Positions 1 through 10,089 are shown, counted from the stretch's first letter. The stretch is DNA of 42,500 nucleotides from Gammaproteobacteria bacterium RIFCSPLOWO2_12_47_11 (GCA_001801885.1 MGYU01000013.1:1-42500); one strand, 5' to 3'. Numbers and translations are program-made. The notes: a model not told the origin generated them from the letters alone.

Positions 1-1462
<1,462 letters not shown>

Positions 1463-1494
1463 TTAATTCTTACCAGTCTCTAGAGTAACCGGTT

Positions 1495-1523
1495 ATTATA
1501 GAGATACCCCCCTGATGGGTAAA
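1495..1523 (-). promoter_or_regulatory. Predicted sigma70 promoter of guaB
   Basis: Reading the minus strand, TTTACC (1523-1518) is separated by exactly 17 bases from a perfect TATAAT (1500-1495). The predicted transcription start is near 1488, giving a leader of roughly 30 bases before the guaB ATG at 1459. No operator could be assigned with confidence. Confidence 0.65.
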
Positions 1524-1570
1524 CAACGTTTATTTTATTTAAACCTGTATTTTCACAGCACAAAAGACTG

Positions 1571-2929
1571 ATGGATAACATTCAGGACAACGAAATCGCA
1601 GCGCTTGATATCTATAATGTCACGCGATTGAACCGTGAAGTACGTGCCATTCTGGAAGGGAGTTTCCCTTCGGTCTGGGTGCAGGGCGAGATCTCCAATC
1701 TTGCACAACCTGCCTCGGGCCATATCTATTTTTCCCTTAAAGACCAGTATTCACAGGTACGCTGCGCCATGTTTCAGAACCGCCGGCGTACCCTGAAATT
1801 CAGTCCGGAAAACGGAGTATCAGTTTTGATCCAGGCCAATGTCAGCCTGTATGAAAATCGTGGTGAATACCAACTCATCGTTGAACGAATGGAACCGGTA
1901 GGCGACGGCGCCCTGCAACGCGCCTTTGAAGAACTCAAACAGCGCCTGTTCAGGGAGGGACTCTTTGATGACCAACATAAAAAGCCCGTGCCACACATGG
2001 CAAGGACCATCGGCATCATCACTTCACCTACGGGTGCCGCCATTCGCGACATTCTCACAGTACTCAGACGCCGCTATCCGCTTGCAAATATTATCCTTTA
2101 CCCAACTGCAGTCCAGGGCGAAGCGGCACCGGCACAGATTATCTCCATGTTACAAACGGCTGAACGGAGAAAAGAATGCGATGTATTGATTCTTGCACGT
2201 GGTGGCGGATCACTTGAAGATCTGTGGGCATTTAATAACGAAAATCTTGCCCGTGCTGTTTTTGATTGTACTCTGCCGGTGGTCACTGGCATCGGCCATG
2301 AGATCGATTTCACCATAGCAGATTTTGTGGCCGATCACCGTGCACCGACTCCTTCTGCAGCTGCTGAGATCGTCAGTCTGGACCAGGCGCAATTGAAAAT
2401 GCATTTACAGCAAGCAAACAGAAAACTGGTGCGGTTGATGAATATACTGATCAGTGATTTGAAGCAGAACATTTATCAACTGGAAAAACGGTTGCCGCAT
2501 CCGGTCCGCACCATACAAATGATCGGCCAGCGTCTGGACAGTCTTTCCACACAGTTAATCCATCTTGTCCGGGCCGGTTTGAGCACTCATATCAGACAAC
2601 TTGCAGATTTGAACCTTGCTCTTCAACACAACAATCCGGTCCACGCATTAAAAATGAACAAGGCACATTGTCATCAGTTACAACAACGCATGACGCGTAC
2701 CATCAGGCTTTCCATGAAACATTTTGAAAACCTCATGACAAATGCAATTCGCGCCCTGGACGCCATCAGTCCAACAGCGACGCTCAATCGGGGCTATGCC
2801 ATTGTCCAGCAACAGGATGGGACTATTGTGCGTGATGCTGCGAAGCTCGGTCTGGAAGAAATAATCAAAACGCAGTTTGCCCGCGGCAGTATTGAGAGCA
2901 AGGTAAAAAAAATATTAAAGAATAAATAA
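1571..2929 (+). CDS. xseA: Exodeoxyribonuclease VII large subunit
   Basis: XseA is the catalytic subunit of exonuclease VII, which degrades single-stranded DNA processively from either end together with several XseB subunits. The 452-residue length fits the family (E. coli about 456). An N-terminal OB-fold domain spans about residues 13-110 (VWVQGEISNL, GHIYFSLKD). The catalytic domain carries GIITSPTGAAIRD (148-160), ARGGGSLEDLWAFN (209-222) and a GHEIDFTIADF block from residue 242 that continues into DHRAPTPSAA. A long helical region and a conserved C-terminal LNRGYAIV follow. The gene is divergent from guaB and convergent with lipA, from which it is separated by a hairpin. The ATG at 1571 has no strong ribosome binding site but gives the expected N-terminus. 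xseB is not in this window. Confidence 0.97.
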   Translation: MDNIQDNEIAALDIYNVTRLNREVRAILEGSFPSVWVQGEISNLAQPASGHIYFSLKDQYSQVRCAMFQNRRRTLKFSPENGVSVLIQANVSLYENRGEYQLIVERMEPVGDGALQRAFEELKQRLFREGLFDDQHKKPVPHMARTIGIITSPTGAAIRDILTVLRRRYPLANIILYPTAVQGEAAPAQIISMLQTAERRKECDVLILARGGGSLEDLWAFNNENLARAVFDCTLPVVTGIGHEIDFTIADFVADHRAPTPSAAAEIVSLDQAQLKMHLQQANRKLVRLMNILISDLKQNIYQLEKRLPHPVRTIQMIGQRLDSLSTQLIHLVRAGLSTHIRQLADLNLALQHNNPVHALKMNKAHCHQLQQRMTRTIRLSMKHFENLMTNAIRALDAISPTATLNRGYAIVQQQDGTIVRDAAKLGLEEIIKTQFARGSIESKVKKILKNK

Positions 2930-2932
2930 AAC

Positions 2933-2958
2933 AATTGCTGATTATTATTTCAGCAATT
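2933..2958 (-). terminator. Hairpin between convergent xseA and lipA
   Basis: A perfect 9-bp stem, AATTGCTGA (2933-2941) with TCAGCAATT (2950-2958), has an 8-base loop and fills the 33-base gap between the two stop codons. On the minus strand it is followed by a T-rich run, so it best serves lipA. On the plus strand only TTT follows, so termination of xseA would be weaker. Confidence 0.7.
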
Positions 2959-2962
2959 TACA

Positions 2963-3928
2963 TCAGACCGCGACTCTTCCCACTATTTCGCCCTGCGCCT
3001 GCATATCAGCATGATACGATGAACGTACCATCGGGCCGCTGGCAACATTTTTAAAACCAATGTTACGCGCATAGTCACCAAGTTTATTAAATTCATCCGG
3101 ATGGACAAAACGACCCACCGGCAGGTGGTGGCGGCTGGGTTGCAGGTACTGGCCGATGGTCAACCAGTCACAATCATGGGCGCGGAGATCATTTAACACT
3201 TCCTTCACTTCTTCGATGGTTTCACCCAAACCCAGCATCAGGCCGGATTTTGTGGGGACATCCGGATGTTGTGACTTGAAATGCCTGATGAGTTCCAGCG
3301 ATCCCTCATACACCGCTCCGGGACGCGCATACCTGTACAAACGTGGTACGGTTTCAAGATTATGATTAAAAACATCGGGGGGTGATGATTGTATTATAGC
3401 CAGCGCGATATCAGCGCGTTTCCGAAAGTCCGGTGTGAGTATCTCGATCGTGATAGCCGGCACCATTGCACGTACCTTCCGGATACATTCTGCAAAATGT
3501 CCGGCACCACCGTCTTTCAGGTCATCACGATCCACGGAGGTGATCACGACATATTGCAGTTTCATCAATTGAATGGCATGGGCAAGATTGGCCGGTTCAT
3601 TTTTATCCAGCGGTTTGGGACGGCCATGGGCAACATCGCAGAATGGGCAACGGCGTGTGCACAAATCGCCCATGATCATGAAGGTGGCCGTGCCGTGGGT
3701 GAAACACTCACCCAGGTTCGGGCATGCAGCCTCTTCACAAACAGTATGCAGATTATGTTCACGTAACAATACTTTAAGGTTTAACGCTTTCGGATCGGTA
3801 GGCGCCTTCGCACGGATCCACACCGGTTTACGTGGCAGGGAGATGTTTTCATAAACGACCCTGATCGGAAAGCGTGTCTTCAATTCACCACGCTGTTCAC
3901 GGGTTGGTTTGCTGTTTTCGTTGCGCAT
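2963..3928 (-). CDS. lipA: Lipoyl synthase
   Basis: LipA is a radical-SAM enzyme that inserts two sulfur atoms into octanoyl groups on E2 and GcvH proteins, completing lipoate synthesis. Both iron-sulfur sites are present: the auxiliary cluster motif [12 protein letters not shown] (Cys64, Cys69, Cys75) and the radical-SAM motif CTRRCPFC (Cys90, Cys94, Cys97). The conserved RSSYHA motif near the C-terminus, which supplies the serine ligand of the auxiliary cluster, is present. The 321-residue length is normal. The gene lies 12 bases downstream of lipB and is probably cotranscribed with ybeD and lipB. It ends at a hairpin shared with xseA. Confidence 0.98.
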   Translation of the reverse strand: MRNENSKPTREQRGELKTRFPIRVVYENISLPRKPVWIRAKAPTDPKALNLKVLLREHNLHTVCEEAACPNLGECFTHGTATFMIMGDLCTRRCPFCDVAHGRPKPLDKNEPANLAHAIQLMKLQYVVITSVDRDDLKDGGAGHFAECIRKVRAMVPAITIEILTPDFRKRADIALAIIQSSPPDVFNHNLETVPRLYRYARPGAVYEGSLELIRHFKSQHPDVPTKSGLMLGLGETIEEVKEVLNDLRAHDCDWLTIGQYLQPSRHHLPVGRFVHPDEFNKLGDYARNIGFKNVASGPMVRSSYHADMQAQGEIVGRVAV

Positions 3929-3940
3929 TAATTAGACCAT

Positions 3941-4624
3941 TTACGCTGCCTGCGAAGTTTGCACCGGGTTGCTCAAACCCACATCTTGAGTTTGTTCATA
4001 TTCAGCAAAGCCAAGCTGTTTCAACAGATAGGGCAGTAGCGTGGTAAAGGTTGCATTAATGTCCAGCAGACATCCCTGTGCTTTCAATTGTGTCACCTCT
4101 AATCCCGGAAAACCGCAGGGGTTAATATACCGGAACGGTGCGAGGTCCATGTCCACATTCAATGCGAGTCCATGATAGCTGCAACCCCGTTTTACCCGGA
4201 TACCAAGTGCGGCAATTTTCTTGCCCGAGACATAAACTCCGGGTGCCCCTGCCTTGCGGATGGCCTTAATTCCGAGAAATGCACACATATCGATCAAGGC
4301 CTGTTCGAGCAACGCTACGTAGCGTTTTATGGTCAGTCCCTTGCGTTGCAGATCCAGCAAAAGATAAACCACCATCTGGCCGGGACCATGGTAGGTCACC
4401 TGGCCACCGCGATCGGTCCTGATGATCGGGATATCACCGGCCGCCAGAATATGTTCTTCTTTACCGGCCAGACCAAGTGTGAACACGGGCGGGTGTTGCA
4501 GGCACCATATTTCATCCGGGGAATTCTCATCACGTTCACGGGTATAGCGCACCATGGATTCATAGATCGTTTGATAATCACTTTGCCCTGACTGCCTGAT
4601 GTTTATCCGGTTCGGCATGGTCAC
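3941..4624 (-). CDS. lipB: Octanoyl-ACP:protein octanoyltransferase
   Basis: LipB moves octanoate from acyl carrier protein to the lipoyl domains of target proteins, producing the substrate of LipA. The signature RGGQVTYHGPGQ is at residues 72-83. The catalytic pair is visible as Lys136 (SGKKIAALG) and Cys170 (INPCG). The 227-residue length is typical. The start codon overlaps the ybeD stop by 4 bases (ATGA), which suggests translational coupling in the order ybeD-lipB-lipA. A second in-frame ATG two codons later is an alternative start. Confidence 0.97.
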   Translation of the reverse strand: MTMPNRINIRQSGQSDYQTIYESMVRYTRERDENSPDEIWCLQHPPVFTLGLAGKEEHILAAGDIPIIRTDRGGQVTYHGPGQMVVYLLLDLQRKGLTIKRYVALLEQALIDMCAFLGIKAIRKAGAPGVYVSGKKIAALGIRVKRGCSYHGLALNVDMDLAPFRYINPCGFPGLEVTQLKAQGCLLDINATFTTLLPYLLKQLGFAEYEQTQDVGLSNPVQTSQAA

Positions 4625-4893
4625 AATGCCATCAATACCTGTTCGTTAGTATTCAGCTCCATATACAGCTTATCGAGCTGTTCCTGGCTTTGTGCCTGTA
4701 TCGTGACTGTTACAGAAACATATTTACCACCCCGGCTCAGGCGTTTTCTGACCGTAGCGTCTGTGAATTCGGGAGAATGCCTGCGGATAATGCTGACAAC
4801 CAGCGCATCGAAATCATCGTCAGCCCGGCCCATGGCCTTGATTGGAAACTCACAGGGAAATTCGATTAAAGATTCTGTGGTGGCAGGTTTCAT
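4621..4893 (-). CDS. ybeD: DUF493/YbeD-family protein
   Basis: This is a small 90-residue cytosolic protein of the YbeD family (DUF493), with an ACT-like alpha/beta fold. Its biochemical role is not established. Family features include LIEFPCEFPIKAMG near the N-terminus and GKYVSVTVTIQAQSQEQLDKLY in the second half, which is close in layout to E. coli YbeD. Its position as first gene before lipB and lipA is conserved in many Gammaproteobacteria, so a supporting role near lipoate metabolism is often suspected. That role is inference only. The start at 4893 is 56 bases from the divergent MOSC gene. Confidence 0.93.
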   Translation of the reverse strand: MKPATTESLIEFPCEFPIKAMGRADDDFDALVVSIIRRHSPEFTDATVRKRLSRGGKYVSVTVTIQAQSQEQLDKLYMELNTNEQVLMAL

Positions 4894-4949
4894 TTGAGGT
4901 ATCTTGTTTATAATTCGATACCTTAAAGATTACCACATTATCATCATTT

Positions 4950-5456
4950 ATGACGCTTACGATTACCCAGACGCTCACAGAGTTGCAGTCTTGCCATGCG
5001 CAGTCAGGCAGACTGGAATGGTTAGGTATACGCCCACAACACCGGGATGACATGGTCGAACTTGATACTGCTGTACTTCTGATCGGGCAGGGTATCGAGG
5101 GTGACCATTATGCCGGTAAAACTGTAAATGGAGAGCGCCAGGTCACCCTGATTCAGGCCGAACATCTGCCAGTGATTGCATCATTATGCGGATTAGCAAC
5201 GGTTTATCCGGCACAATTACGCCGCAACCTGATGATCTCCGGCATCAATATTGCCGTACTCAAGGATCAGCGTTTCACCCTGGGTGCAACAGAACTTGAA
5301 GGCACCGGTTACTGCCATCCCTGCTCCAGAATGGAGGAGAATCTTGGCAGAGGGGGTTATAATGCAGTCAGGAATCACGGCGGTATGACTGCCAGAGTGG
5401 TCACCGGTAGCAGGATAGCAAGAGACGATAGACTGACCGTGATATGGCCGGGGTAA
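4950..5456 (+). CDS. Stand-alone MOSC-domain protein
   Basis: The 168-residue protein is a single MOSC domain, the fold of molybdenum-cofactor sulfurase C-termini and of YiiM/YuaD-type proteins, which handle Moco sulfuration or N-hydroxylated compounds. Visible family features are QGIEGDHYAG (47-56), RQVTLIQAEHL (63-73), PAQLRRNLMISG (87-98), and the cysteine pair GTGYCHPCSRME with Cys122 and Cys125. The C-terminal block is NHGGMTARVVTGSRIARDD. The substrate cannot be told from sequence. The gene opens the plus-strand accessory run, is divergent from ybeD, and ends in a strong terminator that overlaps its stop codon. The start at 4950 has no obvious Shine-Dalgarno sequence. Confidence 0.9.
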   Translation: MTLTITQTLTELQSCHAQSGRLEWLGIRPQHRDDMVELDTAVLLIGQGIEGDHYAGKTVNGERQVTLIQAEHLPVIASLCGLATVYPAQLRRNLMISGINIAVLKDQRFTLGATELEGTGYCHPCSRMEENLGRGGYNAVRNHGGMTARVVTGSRIARDDRLTVIWPG

Positions 5457-5477
5457 ATGCATTTACCCGGATTTTTT
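5448..5477 (+). terminator. Intrinsic terminator of the MOSC gene
   Basis: GGGTAAA and TTTACCC form a perfect palindrome (5451-5468) extended by CCG/CGG with one bulged G. ATTTTTT (5471-5477) follows. The hairpin includes the TAA stop codon of the MOSC gene, so the downstream DUF4389 gene probably has its own promoter. Confidence 0.88.
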
Positions 5478-5554
5478 AAATTTTGGTATATATACTGTCA
5501 GTACAGATACGCATTGATTTTATTACTTATAAAATAATTAACGGGGGTAGAAAA

Positions 5555-5887
5555 ATGGACGCGAACGTAAAAGAAAATGTAAAAAATGTGGATACCTGGT
5601 TGCGAGGCTTGTTCATCATCATTTTTGGGGTCATTTTTTACTTTCTCATAGGGATCATCTGGTTGCTGGTAATATTTCAATTTGTTACAAAAGTTATTAC
5701 CGGAAAATTGAATGAGCAACTTGAAAAATTCAGCAGTGGCCTGACCCAGTATGCACTGCAGATACTGGATTATGTCACTTTCCAGTCAGAAACCAGGCCT
5801 TTTCCCTTTAGTCCTTACCCCGGTTCGGGAACCTCGGGTGGGGGAAAATCAACGGAAAAAAAGAATAAAGCAGAGCCTCCAGCCTGA
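5555..5887 (+). CDS. DUF4389 small membrane protein
   Basis: The 110-residue protein matches the DUF4389 family of small gammaproteobacterial inner-membrane proteins of unknown function. After a short charged N-terminus (MDANVKENVKNVDTWLRG) comes one long hydrophobic stretch, residues about 18-48, rich in I, F, L and V. An amphipathic QLEKFSSGLTQYALQILDYV segment follows, then a proline/glycine/lysine-rich tail. I chose the ATG at 5555 because it has a G-rich site (GGGGG about 6-10 bases upstream) and gives the normal family N-terminus. An in-frame ATG at 5483 would add 24 unrelated residues. It is flanked by terminator-like hairpins, so it may be a single-gene unit. Confidence 0.85.
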   Translation: MDANVKENVKNVDTWLRGLFIIIFGVIFYFLIGIIWLLVIFQFVTKVITGKLNEQLEKFSSGLTQYALQILDYVTFQSETRPFPFSPYPGSGTSGGGKSTEKKNKAEPPA

Positions 5888-5898
5888 TCTGACAACCC

Positions 5899-5940
5899 CC
5901 GGGGACAAGGTAGACGAATAAAATACTACCCCGGTTTATT
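5899..5940 (+). terminator. Possible terminator after the DUF4389 gene
   Basis: CCGGGG (5899-5904) can pair with CCCCGG (5929-5934), with a further TAG/CTA pairing inside, and TTTATT follows. The long, partly unpaired loop makes this weaker than the other terminators in the window. The rest of the gap up to 6140 is AT-rich (about 5990-6060). It presumably holds the promoter of the next gene, but I could not fix one pair of boxes. Confidence 0.4.
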
Positions 5941-6140
5941 CCATAAGCTGCGGTCTTTTTGCACGGCTCAACTGCTGATCCGTGAAAAAATGATATTGCA
6001 ATTTGTTATTCTAAATTAATCTAAAAATATGGAAAATAATTACTTTTAATTATAGGTTGAGTCCGTTAAATTGGCGGCCTGATCAACCCCGAGCTTTACA
6101 TCCACGTTACCGTTGAATAATTACCAGCGAGGCACGAACA

Positions 6141-9100
6141 TTGGCAGCATCGCATCGAATTGCAGAAGACCATAACTTAATCCTTGGAATTCAAGGTTTC
6201 AGCTATGCTGATCTGTATAAGCCTTCGCGTCTGGCTGACCTGTTGAATGTATTTGATACCACACTCAAAGTGCTGGATGCAGGACTGTTTGCCGAGTATC
6301 AAACTTACAAAAATACACTCGGTAAAGAGATGGCACCGCAGGCCATCTCTGATCTTCTGGTGCGTCTGGCGCCGCATGTGGGGGAATTTGTTGCACGGTT
6401 GTTTCATGTCGAAGCAGAACGTGCCAATCAACAATCGGCCATCCGGGATGAAGTCGAAACAATCTTTGTTTTTCGCAACGAAATCGTTGAGAAAATTCAG
6501 GCCCGCTTCAAGGATGCGGATATCACCCGGTGGGATATAAAAAAGATTCAGGGTGATATTGATCTGTTAAAAAGAATTGCCTTTCCGGAAACGGCCACTG
6601 ACACAGATCTGGAACATGCTTTCTGCCGGGTGGGCTCCAGGCTGGCCCGGCTTTCCAATCATTACCGGGGACTGGCCAGGGGCAAGCCGGCTGAAATAAA
6701 TGATGCGGATTCAGAGGTAAACACTCTCCGGCAACGGCTTGAAGCTGACCCGCAAAGCAAAGTAGCGTTCGCTGCAGCTTTGGCAAAACAGGAACCTGCT
6801 GAATTTACCGATGTGTTGCTGGAAGCTGTCCAACGCTGGTGTTATGCAGCGCTCAATGACCCGGAACTCAATAAAATTATTTCAGGATGGATGAGCTTCA
6901 AGACACCCCGGAAAACTGATATTAAACATCTGGTCCATCATGAAACCCGGCAACGGGAAGGTTTTACTACCTGGACAGCACCGGCCGGGGAATATCGGCG
7001 CCGTGACGGTTTTGCCCTGACGGATCCACGCTTTATTGAACGACAAGTACTGTATGAGGTGGACCACTGTATATATTGTCACGACCGGGACACTGATTCC
7101 TGTTCGAAGGGCATGCGCAACAAACGTGGCGGGGACTACAAGACCAATGCCCTGGGTGTCACCATCATCGGCTGTCCATTAGGTGAGAAGATATCGGAGA
7201 TGCATGTCGTGAAACGGCAGGGTGATAATATCGGCGCACTGGCTCTGGTGACAATCGATAATCCCATGTGTCCCGGTACCGGCCACCGTATTTGCAATGA
7301 TTGCATGCGGGGTTGTATCTACCAGAAAACCGAGCCGGTCAATATCCCGCAGATCGAAACCAACGTCCTGACTGACGTCCTGTTCATGCCCTATGGAGTT
7401 GAGATATACAGCCTGCTCACCCGCTGGAATCCGTTGAATGTGAAACGGCCTTATGCCTTGCCCTACAACGGCAAAAATGTGCTGGTGGTAGGTATGGGTC
7501 CGGCGGGCTATACCCTGGCGCATTACCTGATCAATGAAGGTTTTGCCGTTGCCGGCATCGATGCCCTGAAAATTGAGCCACTGCCGGTGGAACTCACCGG
7601 CAGCAACACGCGATTACCCCGCCCGGTCAGGGATTTCCGGGAGTTGTATGAAGACCTGGATAAACGACTGTTGGCTGGTTTTGGTGGGGTAGCTGAATAC
7701 GGTATTACTGTTCGCTGGGACAAGAATTTCCTCAAGGTAATCTATCTGACCCTGGCCCGGCGCAACAATTTCCGCTGTTTTGGCGGTGTACGTTTCGGCG
7801 GGACTATCACCATTGAAGAAGCTTGGGAGATGGGATTCGACCACATCGCCATCGCCAGCGGTGCCGGCAAACCTACAATTATCGGTCTGAAAAACAACCT
7901 GATCCGGGGTATACGCAAGGCCTCGGATTTTCTCATGGCCCTGCAATTGACCGGGGCTGGCAAAAATTCCTCATTGGCCAATCTGCAGGTCCGCCTGCCG
8001 GCCGGTATTATTGGGGGTGGACTCACAGCCATTGATACGACTACAGAAGTAACTGCTTATTATCCAGTACAGGTAGAGAAAATATTGCATCGCTACACAA
8101 AACTGGTTGAGGAGCAAGGTGTAGAGACAGTGCGTGCTGTTTATGACCGGGAAGAACTTGAGATCCTGGATGAGTTTCTGTCCCATGGTCGCGCCATATT
8201 GTCCGAACGCCAGCGTGCCACTGCCGCGAGTGAAAAACCCGATTTTCAGCCACTTATTGAACAATGGGGTGGTGTTACCCTGTTTTACCGCAAGGGCATT
8301 GAAAACGCCCCGGCCTACCGGCAAAACCATGAAGAAATCCATGAGGCCTTGAAAGAGGGCATACAAATCGCCGAGGGCATGAATCCGCTGGAGGCCATAC
8401 CGGATGAATACGGGGCGCTGCAGGCCGTCCGCTTCGAACAGCTGGAAGAAAAGGAAGGCCACTGGTTGTCCACAGGCAAAGAAGTGGAAATACCATTGCT
8501 TAGCCTGTTTATCGCCGCCGGGACCTCGCCCAATACCATATATGAGCAGGAACACCCCTACAGCTTCAGGATGGATGAAAAATTCTTCCAGCGCTATGAA
8601 CCGCACTGGAATGAACCTGACCTGCCGGAACTGGTGCCCATGGACGATGCTACCATCCCCAAGATAGGCCGTCCGGCTCCGTTTTCCTCCTATCACAAGC
8701 ACGGCAAATTTATTTCATTCTACGGTGACAATCACCCGGTATATGCCGGTAATGTGGTCAAAGCCATGGCCAGTGCCAAGGATGGTTATCCCTATATCGT
8801 CAAACTGTTTGAGCAGGAATTATTGGCGCTGGATCCGGCACAACAGCAAAGCCGGAACCAGTCCATGCAGGGTTTATTCAAGCAGCTGGAAGCCGATTTA
8901 ACCGCCACAATAATCGAAGTTAACCGCCTCACCCCCACTATTATCGAGGTCATCGTGCATGCCCCCATGCAGGCCCGCAAATTCCATCCGGGACAATTTT
9001 ACCGGGTGCAGAATCTCGAGAGTCTGGCACCGGTTGTCGAAGGCACTGTACTCGCTGCCGAAGGTCTGGCCCTGACCGGGGCCTGGGTTGACAAGGAAAA

Positions 9101-9872
9101 GGGACAAATTTCACTGATAGCACTGGAAGTGGGCAGTTCTTCCAGGCTCTGTGCACTGTGGAAACCGGGCGACCCGCTCGTTGTGATGGGTGTGACCGGC
9201 GCACCGACCGAGATTACCCGGAACAAGACGGTCATGCTCATCGGTGGCGGGTTGGGAAATGCCGTACAGTTTTCGATAGGCAAGGCCTTGAGGGCCACGG
9301 GGAATAAAGTCATCTATTTTGCCGGTTACAGGCATCCCACCGATGTGTTCAAGGTGGCGGACATTGAGGCTGCATCCGATGTTATCGTCTGGGCCGTCGA
9401 TCCGGCCCCCGGCGTGAAGCCTGTTCTCACTACTCGCCCGCAGGACAAGACCTGTATAGGCAATATCCTGGATGCCATCGAAGCCTATGCCAAAGGGGAT
9501 CTGGGCGATACTTCTATCAAATTATCAGAGGTTGACCATACCATAGTGATCGGTTCGGACCGCATGATGGCAGCTGTCAAGGAGGCCCGGCATGGCCGCC
9601 TCAAACCCTGGCTGAAACCAGGGAATACTGCTATCGGTTCCATTAATTCACCCATGCAATGCATGATGAAAGGCGTATGTGCGCAATGCCTGTGCAAACA
9701 TGTTGATCCGCATACCGGCGAAGAATACTTTGTCTATTCATGCTATAACCAGGATCAGGAACTCGACCGTGTGGATTTCCCCAACCTTAATGCACGTCTG
9801 CGTCAGAACACAGTACAGGAAAAACTATCCAGAATGTGGCTGGATTATCTCCTGGAATCACACAACCGATAA
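6141..9872 (+). CDS. Fused GltD/NfnL-like and PyrK/NfnS-like iron-sulfur flavoprotein
   Basis: This is a 1243-residue predicted cytosolic electron-transfer enzyme. Residues 1-300 are mostly helical with no domain I recognise. Residues 310-392 hold exactly eight cysteines (310, 313, 321, 345, 377, 385, 388, 392), including GCPLGEKISE and a CPGTGHRICNDCMRGC-type motif. This is the arrangement that carries two [4Fe-4S] clusters in GltD, DPYD and NfnL. A GltD-like FAD/NAD(P) region follows, with VVGMGPAGYTLAHYL (449-463) and GIIGGGLTAID (622-632), and a helical insertion at about 640-780. Residues about 920-1243 resemble ferredoxin-reductase/PyrK modules: HPGQFYRVQN (949-958), LIGGGLGNAV (1033-1042), and CMMKGVCAQCLC (1174-1185) with Cys1201 as a likely [2Fe-2S] site. 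The TTG start at 6141 is supported by CGAGG eight bases upstream and an in-frame stop at 6114. Physiological substrates are unknown. Confidence 0.85.
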   Translation: MAASHRIAEDHNLILGIQGFSYADLYKPSRLADLLNVFDTTLKVLDAGLFAEYQTYKNTLGKEMAPQAISDLLVRLAPHVGEFVARLFHVEAERANQQSAIRDEVETIFVFRNEIVEKIQARFKDADITRWDIKKIQGDIDLLKRIAFPETATDTDLEHAFCRVGSRLARLSNHYRGLARGKPAEINDADSEVNTLRQRLEADPQSKVAFAAALAKQEPAEFTDVLLEAVQRWCYAALNDPELNKIISGWMSFKTPRKTDIKHLVHHETRQREGFTTWTAPAGEYRRRDGFALTDPRFIERQVLYEVDHCIYCHDRDTDSCSKGMRNKRGGDYKTNALGVTIIGCPLGEKISEMHVVKRQGDNIGALALVTIDNPMCPGTGHRICNDCMRGCIYQKTEPVNIPQIETNVLTDVLFMPYGVEIYSLLTRWNPLNVKRPYALPYNGKNVLVVGMGPAGYTLAHYLINEGFAVAGIDALKIEPLPVELTGSNTRLPRPVRDFRELYEDLDKRLLAGFGGVAEYGITVRWDKNFLKVIYLTLARRNNFRCFGGVRFGGTITIEEAWEMGFDHIAIASGAGKPTIIGLKNNLIRGIRKASDFLMALQLTGAGKNSSLANLQVRLPAGIIGGGLTAIDTTTEVTAYYPVQVEKILHRYTKLVEEQGVETVRAVYDREELEILDEFLSHGRAILSERQRATAASEKPDFQPLIEQWGGVTLFYRKGIENAPAYRQNHEEIHEALKEGIQIAEGMNPLEAIPDEYGALQAVRFEQLEEKEGHWLSTGKEVEIPLLSLFIAAGTSPNTIYEQEHPYSFRMDEKFFQRYEPHWNEPDLPELVPMDDATIPKIGRPAPFSSYHKHGKFISFYGDNHPVYAGNVVKAMASAKDGYPYIVKLFEQELLALDPAQQQSRNQSMQGLFKQLEADLTATIIEVNRLTPTIIEVIVHAPMQARKFHPGQFYRVQNLESLAPVVEGTVLAAEGLALTGAWVDKEKGQISLIALEVGSSSRLCALWKPGDPLVVMGVTGAPTEITRNKTVMLIGGGLGNAVQFSIGKALRATGNKVIYFAGYRHPTDVFKVADIEAASDVIVWAVDPAPGVKPVLTTRPQDKTCIGNILDAIEAYAKGDLGDTSIKLSEVDHTIVIGSDRMMAAVKEARHGRLKPWLKPGNTAIGSINSPMQCMMKGVCAQCLCKHVDPHTGEEYFVYSCYNQDQELDRVDFPNLNARLRQNTVQEKLSRMWLDYLLESHNR

Positions 9873-9918
9873 GTTTATTCAGGTGATAAACCAGTCACAA
9901 TTACTGTCAGGATTGTGA
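9873..9918 (+). repeat. Two tandem inverted repeats after the oxidoreductase gene
   Basis: Just past the stop codon are GTTTAT/ATAAAC (9873-9878 with 9886-9891, loop 7) and TCACAAT/ATTGTGA (9895-9901 with 9912-9918, loop 10). Both stems are perfect. No T-run follows, so they may be RNA-stabilising 3' hairpins, weak terminators or protein sites. The remaining sequence up to 10089 shows nothing I can assign. Confidence 0.45.
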
Positions 9919-10089
9919 TTAATATGGCATTTCACGCCCTGCCGGTTTTTACATTAGGCGAAATAGCGCTATGATCAGGCTTGTCAGTCGATTTTTATGA
10001 CCTGTATCAGAATTGCGTATGCAATGGCCTGGGTTTTCAACAATAAAATTACTTCAAAATATACGGCAACCTTTGAAGGTATTTAGGAT

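Noticed and set aside
5483-5554. Upstream ATG for the DUF4389 gene
   Set aside because: The extra 24 residues are not family-like, and the ATG at 5555 has a clear G-rich ribosome binding stretch.
7971-8702. 243-codon open frame opposite the flavoprotein
   Set aside because: It has no recognisable domain or ribosome binding site, and it lies opposite conserved cofactor and GltD-like sequence of a clear gene. It is a shadow of codon use.
9895-9918. CRP-type operator read from TCACAAT/ATTGTGA
   Set aside because: CRP sites have TGTGA and TCACA half-sites pointing inward with 6-8 bases between. Here the orientation is reversed and the spacing wrong.
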